Source of the DNA: Kurthia sibirica
GTDB lineage: Bacteria > Bacillota > Bacilli > Bacillales_A > Planococcaceae
Direction: 5' to 3'
DNA: 64,000 nt
Assembly: GCF_003143975.1 (NCBI RefSeq)
Contig: NZ_QFVR01000001.1
Location: 248,001 to 312,000, forward strand
Position 1 is the stretch's first letter. Each line of letters begins with the position of its first letter. Of the stretch, positions 18,936 to 29,459 are shown piece after piece. The position numbers and the translations under genes are program-made. A model generated the notes under the pieces. The model saw only the letters and a list, made by a program, of their open reading frames with translations, did not search any database and had not been told where the DNA came from.

Positions 18936-20492
18936 ATGGGTGGTTACATCATCTCCGCTTTGCTTGGTCTGATCGTCGGTGTCGTTGTTAGCTATGTCAT
19001 CATTAAACTAGTGAATAATTCAAAAGTGACAGGTGCGAAAAGCTCTGCGAAACTTATTGTTGAAGAAGGCGAAAGAGAAGCGGAAGCCCTGAAAAAGGGA
19101 GCAATACTTGAAGCAAAAGAAGAAACTCACAAACTTCGAACTGAAGCAGAAAATACGATTAATGCTGGCCGATTAGAGCTTTCTAAACAAGAGATGCGAT
19201 TGGAACAACGCATTGAAAATCTTGATCGTCGAGATGAAAATCTTGATAAAAAAGAAGCGGGCTTAGAACGCAGAGAAAATGCTCTAGTTGAAAGACATCA
19301 GCAAATTGAGCAGATAGAAAGCAAAGTGGCAGAACTAAAAGCGAAGCAAGAAACGGAGCTTGAAAGAATTTCAGCATTAACACGCGATGAAGCGAAAGCA
19401 ATTATTCTTAAAGAAGTTGAAAATGAACTTAATACAGATATCGCTGTTATGACAAAAGAAGCAGAAAGTCGTGCTAAAGAAGAATCTGGTAAAAAAGCAC
19501 GTGAAATTTTATCATTAGCTGTACAACGTTTTGCAGCGGATCATATTGCTGAAACGACAGTCTCAGTAGTTAATCTACCAAATGATGAAATGAAGGGCAG
19601 GATTATTGGACGAGAAGGCCGTAATATTCGAACGCTTGAAACATTAACAGGTATCGACTTAATCATCGATGATACACCTGAGGCAGTTATTCTGTCTGGT
19701 TTCGATCCAATTCGTCGTGAAACAGCGCGTCTTGCACTTGAAAAACTAGTACAAGATGGTCGCATTCATCCAGCACGCATAGAAGAAATGGTTGAAAAAT
19801 CACGTCGTGAAGTAGATGAACAAATTCGTGAAACCGGCGAACAAACAACGTTCGAATTAGGAATTCATAATCTACATCCAGACTTAATGAAGATTCTTGG
19901 ACGTATGAAATACCGTACAAGTTACGGTCAAAACGTACTAAAACACTCAATCGAAGTGGCTCATTTAGCAGGTTTACTTGCTGCCGAACTTGGCGAAGAT
20001 ATTACTTTAGCAAAACGTGCAGGTTTACTGCATGATATCGGTAAAGCAATTGACCATGAAGTAGAAGGTAGCCATGTTGAAATTGGTGTGGAATTAGCTA
20101 CGAAATATAAAGAGCATCCAGTCGTGATTAACAGTATTGCATCTCATCATGGTGATACAGAAGCAACATCGGTAATCGCGGTATTAGTGGCAGCAGCAGA
20201 TGCCTTATCAGCAGCTCGCCCAGGTGCTCGTAGTGAGACGTTAGAAAACTATATTCGTCGCCTTGAAAAACTAGAAGAAATCTCTGAATCATACGAAGGC
20301 GTTGAGAAATCATTTGCTATTCAAGCAGGTAGAGAGATTCGTATTATCGTTCGCCCAGATGCTGTAGATGATATTACTGCACATCGATTAGCAAAAGATA
20401 TACGTAAACGCATTGAAGATGAACTGGATTATCCAGGACATATAAAAGTGACAGTTATTCGAGAAACAAGAGCAGTCGAATACGCAAAATAA
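18936..20492 (+). CDS. rny: Ribonuclease Y
   Basis: Membrane-anchored endoribonuclease that starts bulk mRNA decay. ATG 18936 with AAGAGGAGGTG upstream gives 518 residues, the usual length. N-terminal membrane helix (~3-25), a long charged coiled coil (~30-190), KH domain with [12 protein letters not shown], and HD domain with catalytic HD near residue 366 ([10 protein letters not shown]). With RNase J2 in the same window, two components of the mRNA-decay machinery are encoded here. Confidence 0.98.
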   Translation: MGGYIISALLGLIVGVVVSYVIIKLVNNSKVTGAKSSAKLIVEEGEREAEALKKGAILEAKEETHKLRTEAENTINAGRLELSKQEMRLEQRIENLDRRDENLDKKEAGLERRENALVERHQQIEQIESKVAELKAKQETELERISALTRDEAKAIILKEVENELNTDIAVMTKEAESRAKEESGKKAREILSLAVQRFAADHIAETTVSVVNLPNDEMKGRIIGREGRNIRTLETLTGIDLIIDDTPEAVILSGFDPIRRETARLALEKLVQDGRIHPARIEEMVEKSRREVDEQIRETGEQTTFELGIHNLHPDLMKILGRMKYRTSYGQNVLKHSIEVAHLAGLLAAELGEDITLAKRAGLLHDIGKAIDHEVEGSHVEIGVELATKYKEHPVVINSIASHHGDTEATSVIAVLVAAADALSAARPGARSETLENYIRRLEKLEEISESYEGVEKSFAIQAGREIRIIVRPDAVDDITAHRLAKDIRKRIEDELDYPGHIKVTVIRETRAVEYAK

Positions 20493-20529
20493 AAACAAAA
20501 AGCCTGCATCCGCAGGTTTTTTGTTTTTT
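20491..20529 (+). terminator. rny terminator
   Basis: AGCCTGC pairs with GCAGG(TT) around ATCC; an A run before and a T run after extend the stem. Confidence 0.9.
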
Positions 20530-20564
20530 AAGGTGACTATTTTAAATGAAAGCAGGAGATTTAC

Positions 20565-21362
20565 ATGAAAGTATTATTTATCGGAGATATTGTTGGAGAC
20601 ATCGGTTTAGATGCAGTAGAACATTATTTACCACGTCTTAAACGCAAATACAATGTTGATGTAGTCATAGCAAATGGTGAAAATGCAGCAAAAGGACGTG
20701 GCATTACGAAAAGCATTTATCAAGAACTATTAATGATGGGTGTAGATGTTATTACGATGGGTAATCATACATGGGATCAAAAAGAAATTTTTGATTTCAT
20801 CGACGATACAGATTATTTGATTCGTCCAGCAAACTTTTCAGAAGACGCTCCAGGGCGTGGTATGACAACAGTAACAAAAAATGGTGTAACTTTATCAGTA
20901 ATCAATCTTCACGGACGCGTATTTTTACCAGCTCACGATGATCCATTCGCTAAAGCCGAAGATTTAATTGCAGAAGCGAAGCAAATTTCACCTTTGATTT
21001 TTGTTGATTTTCATGCGGAAACAACCTCAGAAAAAATTGCATTAGGTTGGCATCTAGCAGGTCAAGCATCAGCAGTTGTCGGAACGCATACACATGTTCA
21101 AACAGCTGATGCACGTATATTCCCTGGCGGTACAGCCTTTATCTCAGATGTTGGTATGACAGGTCCTTATGATGAAGTACTTGGCATGAAAAAAGAAAGC
21201 GTCATTTATCGCTTTAAAACAAATATGCCTGTACGCTTTGAAGTACCAACTGAAGGACGTGAAGTATTGAGTGGTTTCTTCGTTGATATCGATGATGACA
21301 CAGGTCAAGCAAAACACTGCGAACGTATTTATATTAATGCTGACTACCCATTCAAAGGTTAA
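20565..21362 (+). CDS. ymdB: YmdB-family metallophosphoesterase
   Basis: 265-residue calcineurin-like phosphodiesterase. Metal-binding motifs in order: GDIVGD (Asp), ANGENAA (Glu-Asn), MGNHTWD (Asn-His), DFHAE (His) and GTHTHV (two His). In Bacillus YmdB hydrolyses cyclic nucleotides and affects the choice between motility and biofilm; it usually follows rny. GCAGGAG precedes the ATG. The next Bacillus gene, spoVS, is missing. Confidence 0.95.
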   Translation: MKVLFIGDIVGDIGLDAVEHYLPRLKRKYNVDVVIANGENAAKGRGITKSIYQELLMMGVDVITMGNHTWDQKEIFDFIDDTDYLIRPANFSEDAPGRGMTTVTKNGVTLSVINLHGRVFLPAHDDPFAKAEDLIAEAKQISPLIFVDFHAETTSEKIALGWHLAGQASAVVGTHTHVQTADARIFPGGTAFISDVGMTGPYDEVLGMKKESVIYRFKTNMPVRFEVPTEGREVLSGFFVDIDDDTGQAKHCERIYINADYPFKG

Positions 21363-21370
21363 TAGTAGTG

Positions 21371-21402
21371 AAAAGACTAGCCTACTGCGGCTAGTCTTTT
21401 TT
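21371..21402 (+). terminator. ymdB terminator
   Basis: AAAAGACTAGCC pairs perfectly with GGCTAGTCTTTT around TACTGC, then T. Confidence 0.93.
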
Positions 21403-22007
21403 GTGCATTCAAACAACTAGTTTTGAGTTGCTCTACCATACTAGTGATTCATATATTGAAAAACCGATAAATAGAGATATTGACGCGTTTTTATTTTGGC
21501 TATTCAAATGGCTCTTTAGAAGGCGGCATTACAAATCAACTGTATATGGAATTAAACTATGTAAGCCTTTTCGTGCGAAGATTTTATGGCATAGAAAGTA
21601 GAAAGAAATAGGTGTGTATATGGGATGAGCAGATTTCGCCTGAAATGAACGAGCAAAAAATACTGTATTTTAAAGACGAACAAAAAAAAGAGAGAAGAAT
21701 ATAATGTTCGGTATATAGTGATTTATTCATAAGTAATATGAACAAATAATCGTGTTTCACAGGGTATTACATTCGTCATATATAGTATTGTTCGGATTGC
21801 CACATTAAGTATGTTAAAATAAGACTTGAATTGTACTGTAAAAAGAAAAATGATACACAATGTTCAATTATTGTTCCGTCAAAGGTCTGAAATTGAAGAA
21901 AAACATGGATTAGCAATAGTTTATAGCCTTTCTTCATGATAAACTTATGAAAGAATAATGAAACAACAATCATTTGAAAATAACCTGTTTTAAGGAGATG
22001 TTTATAG
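21403..22007 (+). mobile_element. ISL3-type transposase scar in the ymdB-korA gap
   Basis: A 600-base gene-free interval. Bases ~21490-21600 contain TGGCTATTCAAATGGCT and a frame ending PFRAKILWHRK, homologous to the ISL3 transposase C-terminus (SNGFLEGI...HFRARI) that recurs decayed at 41.1, 47.1, 54.6 and 54.9 kb. Further similarity to the 3' tail of those copies extends to ~21690. The interval occupies the position of spoVS in Bacillus. The last 300 bases hold the untranslated region of korA with no clear promoter; AAGGAGATG precedes its ATG. Confidence 0.55.
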
Positions 22008-23756
22008 ATGTTACATCAGCTTTCATGGAAGGTCGGTGGACAACAAGGTGAAGGTATCGAAAGTACCGGCGAAATGTTCTCTACTGCAATGAATCGTTTA
22101 GGATACCATTTGTATGGTTATCGTCATTTCTCATCACGTATTAAAGGTGGGCATACAAATAATAAAATCAATGTACGCACGACAAGCGTTCATACAATTC
22201 CAGATGATTTAAATATATTAGTAGCTTTTGATCAAGAAACAATCGATGTTAATTATCATGAATTAGATGCTACGGGTGTCATTTTAGCAGATGCTAAATT
22301 CAAACCGGTTCCACCGGAAGACTGCCCAGCTACTTTATATATTGTGCCATTTACAGAGGCAGCTAAAGAATTAGGAACAACATTGATGAAAAATATGGTA
22401 GCGATTGGTGCTACCGCAGCATTGATGAACCTTAAAGATGAAGTATTCCAAAGTGTTGTCAGTGAAATCTTTGGTCGTAAGGGCGAAGAGGTCGTTGCAA
22501 AGAACTTAGAAGCCATTGCCAAAGGTCATGAAATTATGCATGATATGCTTGATGCAGCAGGGATTGCTGAAGGTCAATTTGAATTGGCTCCAGGTGACAA
22601 TCAACACCGTATGTTCATGATTGGTAACGAAGCCATTGCGATGGGTGCACTTGCAGCTGGCGTACGTTTAATGGCCGCGTACCCTATTACACCAGCAACT
22701 GAAATAATGGAATATTTGATTCAAAAACTACCTAAATTTGGTGGTACTGTCATTCAAACAGAAGACGAAATTGCAGCAGCAACGATGGCGATTGGCGCAA
22801 GTTATGGTGGTGCGCGTTCATTCACTGCCTCAGCAGGCCCTGGTCTGTCTTTAATGATGGAGGCGCTTGGCTTGGCTGGTATGACAGAAACACCATTAGT
22901 TGTCGTAGATACACAACGTGGTGGTCCATCAACTGGTTTACCAACAAAACAAGAGCAGTCTGATTTGATGGCCATGTTATACGGAACACATGGAGAAATT
23001 CCTAAAGTTGTTATTGCACCTTCAACAGGTGAAGAGGCTTTTTATGATATGATCCAAGCATTTAATATTGCAGATGAATTACAATTACCTGTAATTGTTA
23101 TTTCCGATTTGCAGTTGTCATTGGGCAAACAGACAGTTGAACCATTTGATTTCAAAAAAATAGCCATTAAACGTGGTAAATTGAATTTAGATAATTTACC
23201 AGAGTTGGAAGAAAAAGAATACTTCAGACGTTATGAAATTACTGAAGATGGTGTATCACCTCGCGTAGTACCGGGTCAAAAACATGGTATCCACCATGTT
23301 ACAGGTGTTGAACATAGCGAAATTGGTACACCTTCTGAGTCGGCATCTAACCGACAAGCTCAAATGGACAAACGTATGCGCAAACTAAACTATGTAAACT
23401 TTGATATGCCTATTTTCATAGATGCACCAAATGAAGAAGCGGATGTACTAATTGTAGGCTTTGGTTCAACTAAAGGCTCGATTGAAGAAATTCGCCCACT
23501 ATTAGATGCACAAGGCATAAAAGCAAATCATGCACATATTCGTCTATTACACCCATTCCCAACAATGGAAATGAAGCCGTTAATGGATGCGGCAAAAAAA
23601 ATTATTGTCGTTGAAAATAATGCGACAGGTCAACTTGCTAATATTATTAAACTCAATATGGGTGGGCATGACAAAATTATCAATTTAACAAAATATGATG
23701 GTACGCCTTTCTTACCACATGAATTGTTAAATCGAGTGAAGGAGCTGCTTAAATAA
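22008..23756 (+). CDS. korA: 2-oxoacid:ferredoxin oxidoreductase, fused gamma/alpha subunit
   Basis: 582 residues. The N-terminal ~180 residues form the POR/KOR gamma domain (GGQQGEGIES at the start); the rest is the alpha, pyrimidine-binding-type domain (AAYPITPATE, ASAGPGLSLM). With KorB it oxidatively decarboxylates a 2-oxoacid, probably 2-oxoglutarate, to the acyl-CoA while reducing ferredoxin. The stop overlaps korB by one base. The same pair precedes miaB in several Bacillales. Confidence 0.92.
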   Translation: MLHQLSWKVGGQQGEGIESTGEMFSTAMNRLGYHLYGYRHFSSRIKGGHTNNKINVRTTSVHTIPDDLNILVAFDQETIDVNYHELDATGVILADAKFKPVPPEDCPATLYIVPFTEAAKELGTTLMKNMVAIGATAALMNLKDEVFQSVVSEIFGRKGEEVVAKNLEAIAKGHEIMHDMLDAAGIAEGQFELAPGDNQHRMFMIGNEAIAMGALAAGVRLMAAYPITPATEIMEYLIQKLPKFGGTVIQTEDEIAAATMAIGASYGGARSFTASAGPGLSLMMEALGLAGMTETPLVVVDTQRGGPSTGLPTKQEQSDLMAMLYGTHGEIPKVVIAPSTGEEAFYDMIQAFNIADELQLPVIVISDLQLSLGKQTVEPFDFKKIAIKRGKLNLDNLPELEEKEYFRRYEITEDGVSPRVVPGQKHGIHHVTGVEHSEIGTPSESASNRQAQMDKRMRKLNYVNFDMPIFIDAPNEEADVLIVGFGSTKGSIEEIRPLLDAQGIKANHAHIRLLHPFPTMEMKPLMDAAKKIIVVENNATGQLANIIKLNMGGHDKIINLTKYDGTPFLPHELLNRVKELLK

Positions 23757-24622
23757 TGGCGACGTTTAAAGATTTTCGTAACACAATCAAACCAAACTGG
23801 TGTCCAGCTTGTGGGGATTTCTCCGTTCAAGCGGCGATTCAACGCGCTGCAGCAAACCAAGGAATTGAACCACATGAATTAGCAGTCGTATCAGGAATTG
23901 GCTGTTCAGGCCGCTTATCAGGTTATATTAATGCATTCGGCTTACATGGTATTCATGGACGTGCCTTACCAATTGCTCAAGGACTTAAAATGGCGAATCG
24001 TGATTTAAATGTTATTGCAACAGGCGGTGACGGTGATGGTTTTGCTATTGGTATGGGACATACAGTCCACTCCATTCGTCGTAATATAGACGTAACATAT
24101 GTTGTAATGGACAACCAAATTTATGGTTTAACGAAGGGGCAAACTTCACCACGTTCGGCTGCTGGTTTCGTAACGAAATCAACGCCAGGTGGTGCAATTG
24201 AGCCGTCACTAAAACCTTTGGAAGTAGCATTATCTTCTGGTGCGACATTCGTAGCACAAAGCTTTTCATCTGATTTAAAAGAACTGACAGCAATTATTGA
24301 AGCCGGTATGCAGCACAAAGGTTTTTCATTCATTAATGTTTTCAGTCCGTGTGTCACATATAATAAAGTAAACACCTATGACTGGTTCAAAGAAAACTTA
24401 ACAAAACTTGCTGATATTGAAAATTACGATCACACAGATCGTCAAATGGCTATGAAAACAGTCATGGAACATGAAGGACTTGTAACAGGTATTATTTACG
24501 AAGATACCGAAACAACTTCATATCAAGAAAAAGTAATTGGTTATAACGAAACACCACTTGTACATGCAGATATTCATTTACAAGAAGAGCAACTGAATAA
24601 TTTAATGAAAGAATTCATGTAA
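23756..24622 (+). CDS. korB: 2-oxoacid:ferredoxin oxidoreductase, beta subunit
   Basis: 288 residues, thiamine diphosphate-binding subunit. The TPP motif GDGDGFAIG...DNQIYGLT is clear; cysteines in NWCPACGDF, GIGCSGR and FSPCVTYN fit the single 4Fe-4S cluster of the two-subunit family. No separate ferredoxin-like delta subunit is encoded nearby, so electrons must go to an external ferredoxin. Confidence 0.93.
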   Translation: MATFKDFRNTIKPNWCPACGDFSVQAAIQRAAANQGIEPHELAVVSGIGCSGRLSGYINAFGLHGIHGRALPIAQGLKMANRDLNVIATGGDGDGFAIGMGHTVHSIRRNIDVTYVVMDNQIYGLTKGQTSPRSAAGFVTKSTPGGAIEPSLKPLEVALSSGATFVAQSFSSDLKELTAIIEAGMQHKGFSFINVFSPCVTYNKVNTYDWFKENLTKLADIENYDHTDRQMAMKTVMEHEGLVTGIIYEDTETTSYQEKVIGYNETPLVHADIHLQEEQLNNLMKEFM

Positions 24623-24638
24623 TTCACTACATTACTAC

Positions 24639-24670
24639 AAAAAACCGCCCATCTGCATGGGCGGTTTTTT
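24639..24670 (+). terminator. korAB terminator
   Basis: AAAAAACCGCCCAT pairs with ATGGGCGGTTTTTT around CTGC. The A/T runs also suit the converging rsiV transcript, although 250 bases of otherwise featureless sequence (24671-24922) lie between. Confidence 0.93.
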
Positions 24671-24922
24671 GAGTTATGGGTGATGATTTTAATTCAAAAT
24701 AGGTTGTGTATCTGTGACCGTATATAATAGTTTGGTTGCGATCGTTAGTAAAATAATAGATCAGGAAGCTTATATGATCATTATCCTCTATATGAGTAAA
24801 TGGGTAGTTGAGATTATTTACCTTGATGTAATGGATATGAAGCTGCCTTTTAGCAGCATGCTTTACGCGATTATTTAGTCTAGCTTTTTTTGAAACAATC
24901 AATCTGGTGACAGGTAGTCATA

Positions 24923-25813
24923 CTAATGAATATAGTCGTTATTTAATAATAAGTTTTTTAAGATTTTTGTAGGAATTTCAAATTCTACAATACCCATATA
25001 GCCGGGTGCAACATCATATTTATCGAAAGAAATAATTAATTTGCCTTCATTGTTAATATAAAATTTATTGTTCTTTTTAATCGTATTAAATTCAGCAGTT
25101 AATTCATCATCTTTTGCAGTACCATCTTTTATCCAATAGGTCTTATCGGAGTTAGGTGCGGCCATACTAGCTAGCATTTGCTCTTTAATATTGGCTGTAA
25201 TGATTGTGATATAGTCATCATTTTTGAAGAGCATAGGCAATGTGAGCAGAATTTCTTTTTTCTTATCGATTGTATCGTAATGCATTACGGTAGAAGAAGA
25301 AGCCGCGGTATTGACTGCATAACGACCAATGGCTAGTAAATCGCTATTATTCGTTTTAATTTCGTATCCACTATCTATACCAAAGTGTCCGCCACCCAGT
25401 TTTTTTATATCCCCGACTTCTTTTTTAAAGTCTTCAAATAATTTTTTACCCTCTGCTTGGTATTGTTCATTTAATCGCTGTTGTAATTTTTTGTCTTTTA
25501 AATCCTCGATTGCTGGAACTTTGATAGAGGCATTGTAATTCGGTTCATCCACTGTATATTCCGTCCAAGTTAACACTTGAATAACATGCCCTAGTACAGG
25601 AATAGCACTAAGTGTTTTTGCCATGGCAGGATTCATATTTAAGGCGGTCGTAAATAGGAGAATCGCTGCTGCAAAACCAATTAACCATTTAGGAAAGTGA
25701 TTTTTCTTTTTACGTCCTTTGTGAAGTGCCGTTTCTACAATTGAATCTAGTTGGGGGGGGATTACTCTATTTTCATATTCTTTTTTGAGTTCCTTTAGTT
25801 TATCGTTTGTCAT
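24923..25813 (-). CDS. rsiV: Anti-sigma factor, RsiV-like
   Basis: 296 residues: a cytoplasmic N-terminus (1-43) that should bind the sigma factor, one membrane helix (~WLIGFAAAILLFTTAL, 43-58), and an extracytoplasmic domain resembling DUF3298. In B. subtilis RsiV holds SigV and is itself a lysozyme receptor cleaved by proteases on binding. The start ATG lies inside the end of sigV (14-base overlap), with AAAGGTGA upstream, so the two are translationally coupled. Confidence 0.82.
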   Translation of the reverse strand: MTNDKLKELKKEYENRVIPPQLDSIVETALHKGRKKKNHFPKWLIGFAAAILLFTTALNMNPAMAKTLSAIPVLGHVIQVLTWTEYTVDEPNYNASIKVPAIEDLKDKKLQQRLNEQYQAEGKKLFEDFKKEVGDIKKLGGGHFGIDSGYEIKTNNSDLLAIGRYAVNTAASSSTVMHYDTIDKKKEILLTLPMLFKNDDYITIITANIKEQMLASMAAPNSDKTYWIKDGTAKDDELTAEFNTIKKNNKFYINNEGKLIISFDKYDVAPGYMGIVEFEIPTKILKNLLLNNDYIH

Positions 25814-26330
25814 TCGTCATTTCACCTTTCGTATCATCTAATTGTATTTTCAACAATTTGAGAGCTCGATATAAGCGAGACTTGATTGTACTTATATTTG
25901 TATCCAAAACAGTGGCTACTTCGCTTAATTTTAAATCTTCGAAATAATGCAAAATTATGATTTCACGATATTTTTGAGGTAACGCTGATAAGGCAAACTG
26001 GAGATCGGTATTTTCATAGTGATCCTCGTGATTGGTTGTGAGATGATGAAGGGTTGTATCATCTGTCACTTGAATACGCTTATGCTTACGAATAAAATCG
26101 AGTGCGGTTCGAACGACTATTTTATAAAACCAGCTTTTCATCGATTCGACTTTATCGAGATTATGTAAAGCAAGCATGGCTTTTTGAATACTATCTTGGA
26201 TAATATCAAGGGCATCTTGTTCATTTTTAGTGTAGCTATATGCTAAAAAATAAAATCGATCTTTATTAGTACGAATGAATTGGATGAATTCATCTTCATG
26301 TAGAAATGCATTTCTTTTTGACATATCCAA
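25800..26330 (-). CDS. sigV: ECF sigma factor, SigV-like
   Basis: About 176 residues with sigma region 2 (YSYTKNEQDALDIIQDS, strongly like B. subtilis SigV) and region 4 (ALPQKYREIIILHYFEDLKL). TTG 26330 has AAAGGAG 5 bases upstream; ATG 26324 is 11 bases away and possible. The in-frame codons above it lack a ribosome site. Known role of the family: response to lysozyme through peptidoglycan O-acetylation and related changes; no oatA homologue is next to it here. Confidence 0.85.
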   Translation of the reverse strand: MDMSKRNAFLHEDEFIQFIRTNKDRFYFLAYSYTKNEQDALDIIQDSIQKAMLALHNLDKVESMKSWFYKIVVRTALDFIRKHKRIQVTDDTTLHHLTTNHEDHYENTDLQFALSALPQKYREIIILHYFEDLKLSEVATVLDTNISTIKSRLYRALKLLKIQLDDTKGEMTNDKR

Positions 26331-26372
26331 AGAAGCTCCTTTATTTACTATAGTTTTAATTGTATACATGAA

Positions 26373-26403
26373 TATAGACGGAGTATATTAGGAAAAAGTT
26401 TAA
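26373..26403 (-). promoter_or_regulatory. Candidate autoregulatory ECF promoter of sigV-rsiV
   Basis: On the minus strand TTAAAC (26398-26403) and CGTC (26377-26380) are separated by 17 bases, close to the ECF pattern TGAAAC/CGTC of the SigV/SigM/SigX group. It sits about 45 bases before the sigV start, as expected for an ECF operon that transcribes itself. Confidence 0.6.
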
Positions 26404-26567
26404 AATAGAGTACAATAAAAATAACGAGTGTATTAGTTTATTGTAGAATCAATGGATAAGTAAGAATATAAGAGCTTTACGACATTATTTGATATGATAG
26501 AGAAATAATCATATTTCACAATAATGCCAACCTTTTTGTAAAATAAGGAACTATTATCCTTTTATGG

Positions 26568-26597
26568 TTGTGGTATATGGGTCATCTTCCGTATAAT
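26568..26597 (+). promoter_or_regulatory. miaB promoter
   Basis: TTGTGG (26568-26573), 18-base spacer, TATAAT (26592-26597), 26 bases before the miaB ATG. The divergent sigV promoter lies 165 bases away. Confidence 0.6.
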
Positions 26598-26623
26598 AGA
26601 AGTAGATGGGGGATGGGTTATTT

Positions 26624-28156
26624 ATGAATGAAGAACAGCGACTAGCAAATAATCAAATTATACCTGTAAAGCCAATAGAGAATAAAGATTATAGCAGATT
26701 TTTTCAAGCAACTCCATCTTTAAAAGAGGCAAAAAAAAGAGGGAAAGAAACGATTCAGTATCATGCGGATTTTAAAATTGATGAACGTTTTGCTCAGATG
26801 GGCAACAATCGGAAATTCTATATTCGTACATATGGCTGTCAGATGAATGAACATGATACGGAAGTGATGGCTGGTATTTTCGAACAGTTAGGCTATGAAG
26901 CAACAGATGACGTATCGCAAGCAAATGTTATACTAATGAATACATGTGCTATTCGCGAAAATGCAGAAAATCGAGTTTTTGGCGAACTTGGTCACTTCAA
27001 AGCACTCAAACGCCATAATCCAGATGTATTAATTGGTGTTTGTGGATGTATGTCGCAAGAAGAAGCCGTTGTAAATAAAATTTTAAAAACCTATAATCAA
27101 GTAGATTTAGTTTTTGGTACGCATAATATTCATCGTTTACCAGAGCTACTACATGAAGCCTATATGTCAAAAGCTATGGTAATTGATGTGTGGTCAAAGG
27201 AAGGCGATATTATCGAAAACCTTCCTAAAACGCGCAAAGGCCAAACAAAGGCATGGGTAAATATTATGTATGGTTGCGATAAGTTTTGTACGTATTGCAT
27301 CGTACCTTATACAAGAGGTAAAGAGCGGAGTCGCCTTCCAAAAGATATTATTACAGAAGTACGTGAGTTGGCAGCAGCGGGTTATAAAGAGATTACTTTA
27401 CTAGGTCAAAATGTAAACGCCTATGGGAAGGACTTGCCTGGCTCAACGATTGGATTAGGTGAGTTGATGAATGAATTACGCAAAATTGATTTGCCGCGTA
27501 TTCGATTTACGACAAGTCATCCCAGAGATTTTGATGATTATTTAATAGAAGTACTCGCCAAAAAAGGGAATCTTGTGGAACATATACATCTCCCTGTTCA
27601 ATCGGGTTCAAATGGGATGTTGAAAATAATGGCACGTAAGTACACGCGTGAATCCTATTTAGCACTTGTCAAAAAAATACGCCAGGCGATACCAGATGTT
27701 GCATTGACAACAGATCTAATTGTTGGTTTCCCAAATGAAACCGAAGCACAATTTGAAGAAACTTTATCACTCTATCGAGAAGTGGGGTTTGAAATGGCGT
27801 TTACCTATATCTACTCGCCACGTGAAGGAACGCCAGCTGCTGCCATGCAAGATAATATTCCAATGGACGTAAAAAAAATACGCTTACAAAAGCTTAATGC
27901 TCTTGTAGGTGAATATTGTGAAGCAGCGATGAAACAATTTGAAAATCAGATAGTTGAAGTACTCGTTGAAGGTGAGAGTAAACGTAATAAGAATGTTTTA
28001 GCAGGATACACAAGAAAAAATAAACTCGTGAATTTTGAAGCGCCTAGAGAAGTGATTGGTCAGCTCGTCTCTGTTCGTATAACAGAGGCGAAGCAATACT
28101 CACTTACTGGTGAATTTCTTGAAATAGTAGCGGGTCTTGAGGTGAATAATCAATGA
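26624..28156 (+). CDS. miaB: tRNA (N6-isopentenyl adenosine-37-C2)-methylthiotransferase MiaB
   Basis: Radical-SAM enzyme adding the methylthio group to i6A37 of tRNAs. 510 residues from ATG 26624. UPF0004 domain with three cysteines ([23 protein letters not shown]), radical-SAM motif CDKFCTYC near residue 219, C-terminal TRAM domain. Its substrate is made by MiaA, encoded 11 kb downstream in this window. ATGA overlap couples it to ymcA. Confidence 0.97.
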   Translation: MNEEQRLANNQIIPVKPIENKDYSRFFQATPSLKEAKKRGKETIQYHADFKIDERFAQMGNNRKFYIRTYGCQMNEHDTEVMAGIFEQLGYEATDDVSQANVILMNTCAIRENAENRVFGELGHFKALKRHNPDVLIGVCGCMSQEEAVVNKILKTYNQVDLVFGTHNIHRLPELLHEAYMSKAMVIDVWSKEGDIIENLPKTRKGQTKAWVNIMYGCDKFCTYCIVPYTRGKERSRLPKDIITEVRELAAAGYKEITLLGQNVNAYGKDLPGSTIGLGELMNELRKIDLPRIRFTTSHPRDFDDYLIEVLAKKGNLVEHIHLPVQSGSNGMLKIMARKYTRESYLALVKKIRQAIPDVALTTDLIVGFPNETEAQFEETLSLYREVGFEMAFTYIYSPREGTPAAAMQDNIPMDVKKIRLQKLNALVGEYCEAAMKQFENQIVEVLVEGESKRNKNVLAGYTRKNKLVNFEAPREVIGQLVSVRITEAKQYSLTGEFLEIVAGLEVNNQ

Positions 28157-28587
28157 CAAAACTATATACAAAAGATGAAATTATTGCAAAATCCCATGAA
28201 ATCGCACATATGATTGCCAATACGGAAGAAGTGGAATTTTTCAAACGTGCTGAAGAACAAATTAACGAAAATAAAAAGATTCGTGAAAAAATTGCATCGC
28301 TAAAAAGTTTGCAAAAACAAGCGGTTAACTTCCAACACTACGGTAAAGAAAAAGCACTAAAATTAATTGAAGATAAGATTGCAGGCATTGAAAAAGAATT
28401 AGATGATATGCCCATCGTCGATGAATTCAAAAATTCGCAAGGTGACGTCAACGATTTATTACAACTTGTATCAAATACTATTGCCAATAATGTGACGAAT
28501 GAAGTTATTCGTCAAACGGATGGTGATGAATTGCGTGGAGAGACGGGTTCTCGTGTGCGCAATGAACAATCTGGAAGTTGCTCGTAA
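28153..28587 (+). CDS. ymcA: YlbF/YmcA-family regulator (RicA)
   Basis: 144-residue, mostly helical, acidic protein. In B. subtilis YmcA (RicA) forms a complex with YlbF and YaaT that carries iron-sulfur clusters and promotes RNase Y-dependent mRNA maturation, biofilm and competence. ATG overlaps the miaB stop (ATGA). A C-terminal cysteine in the tail NEQSGSCS fits the cluster-binding role. cotE, which follows ymcA in sporulating Bacillus, is absent. Confidence 0.9.
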   Translation: MTKLYTKDEIIAKSHEIAHMIANTEEVEFFKRAEEQINENKKIREKIASLKSLQKQAVNFQHYGKEKALKLIEDKIAGIEKELDDMPIVDEFKNSQGDVNDLLQLVSNTIANNVTNEVIRQTDGDELRGETGSRVRNEQSGSCS

Positions 28588-28675
28588 TACGGAGAAAGCT
28601 AGTAGGTAGTAATCTAATAATCACAGCTTAAATTTTATCAGTGTATTTAGTATGAAATGGACAACAGAACAAAAG

Positions 28676-28932
28676 AAAAAGAGCCTGAGACAAACGCATT
28701 TTCAACAGAGAAAATCCCGTATGATTTTTCGAAATTATATGGGATTTTTCATTTCAATCCATGTCCGTTTCGAAAAGTGCTTTCCGCGGACATGGCTTCA
28801 CACGCCTCGACACTACGTTCTGTGGGGTTTTCAGCTCGTGCTATTCCCGCAGGCGTCGTTTTCTACGCGTTCAATTGATTTGATGATTCGTATGGGAGAC
28901 ATACTATTTTTGTTCTGTCCCAGGCTCTTTTT
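28676..28932 (+). repeat. Interspersed palindromic repeat, copy 1
   Basis: 257 bases bounded by AAAAAGAGCCTGAGACA and, inverted, TGTCCCAGGCTCTTTTT. Inside are a hairpin around AAAATCCCGTATGATT and a GC-rich block (28779-28857). A second copy with strong similarity lies at 59611-59845 without the right terminal repeat. Frames predicted across it are not genes. It may serve as a terminator for ymcA. Confidence 0.8.
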
Positions 28933-28949
28933 GTAATTGGAAAAAAACG

Positions 28950-29459
28950 ATGAAAAGAAGTAGATACATGACGGAAATTGTAGAAGAAGTGATTCGACAA
29001 AAATCGAAGGCAAGGCGGCTCTTTTTGATGGCAATCTATTAGATCAACGTTTAAAAGAAATAGCGATTGATTTTAATTGTTTGATGAAATTAGATGATCT
29101 GCCAGTTGTGCATATTGAAAAATTAAAGAATAAAAATAAAGAAATGACTGCGATTCAAGCAGCAGTGCAAGAGATAGCTAAATATTCGTTAAAAGATGCG
29201 GATTATTTAACAGGGAATGTAGCGAAAACGAGTAGTTGCTTCTGATGGTTTGTTAAAAGAAATACAGAAAGAATTGAATTTAGATGATGTTGAATATGGA
29301 GATTTAGTGCGAGTGGATGAAGATTCTGATACAGAAGAAAAAGTATATTCCGATTGTGGCTCAATGGAATTGGAAAGTGCAAAATTATTTTATGTTTTAA
29401 CAAAAGTATATTCTATATTGGATTTGAAAAGTATTAAGGAGGATGATTTAGATGAATGA
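28950..29459 (+). pseudogene. Frameshifted gene of unknown function
   Basis: Three consecutive reading frames join into one acidic, probably helical protein of about 165 residues. MKRSRYMTEIVEEVIRQ starts at 28950, shifts near 29000-29010 to KAALFDGNLLDQRLKEI (ending at a TGA near 29244), and shifts again near 29235 to RVVASDGLLKEIQKEL, ending at 29459. The last part alone appears as a 69-codon frame at 29250. I do not recognise the family. It overlaps the next gene by 8 bases, suggesting a former two-gene unit such as a toxin/immunity or contact-dependent pair (speculative). Confidence 0.55.

Noticed and set aside
22008..24622. korAB as a novel redox system
   Set aside because: Subunit structure and position before miaB match the known two-subunit 2-oxoacid:ferredoxin oxidoreductase of Bacillales.
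28652..28936. Two overlapping frames within the 28676 repeat
   Set aside because: Similar frames recur in the second repeat copy, where they are altered; the repeat is palindromic non-coding DNA.
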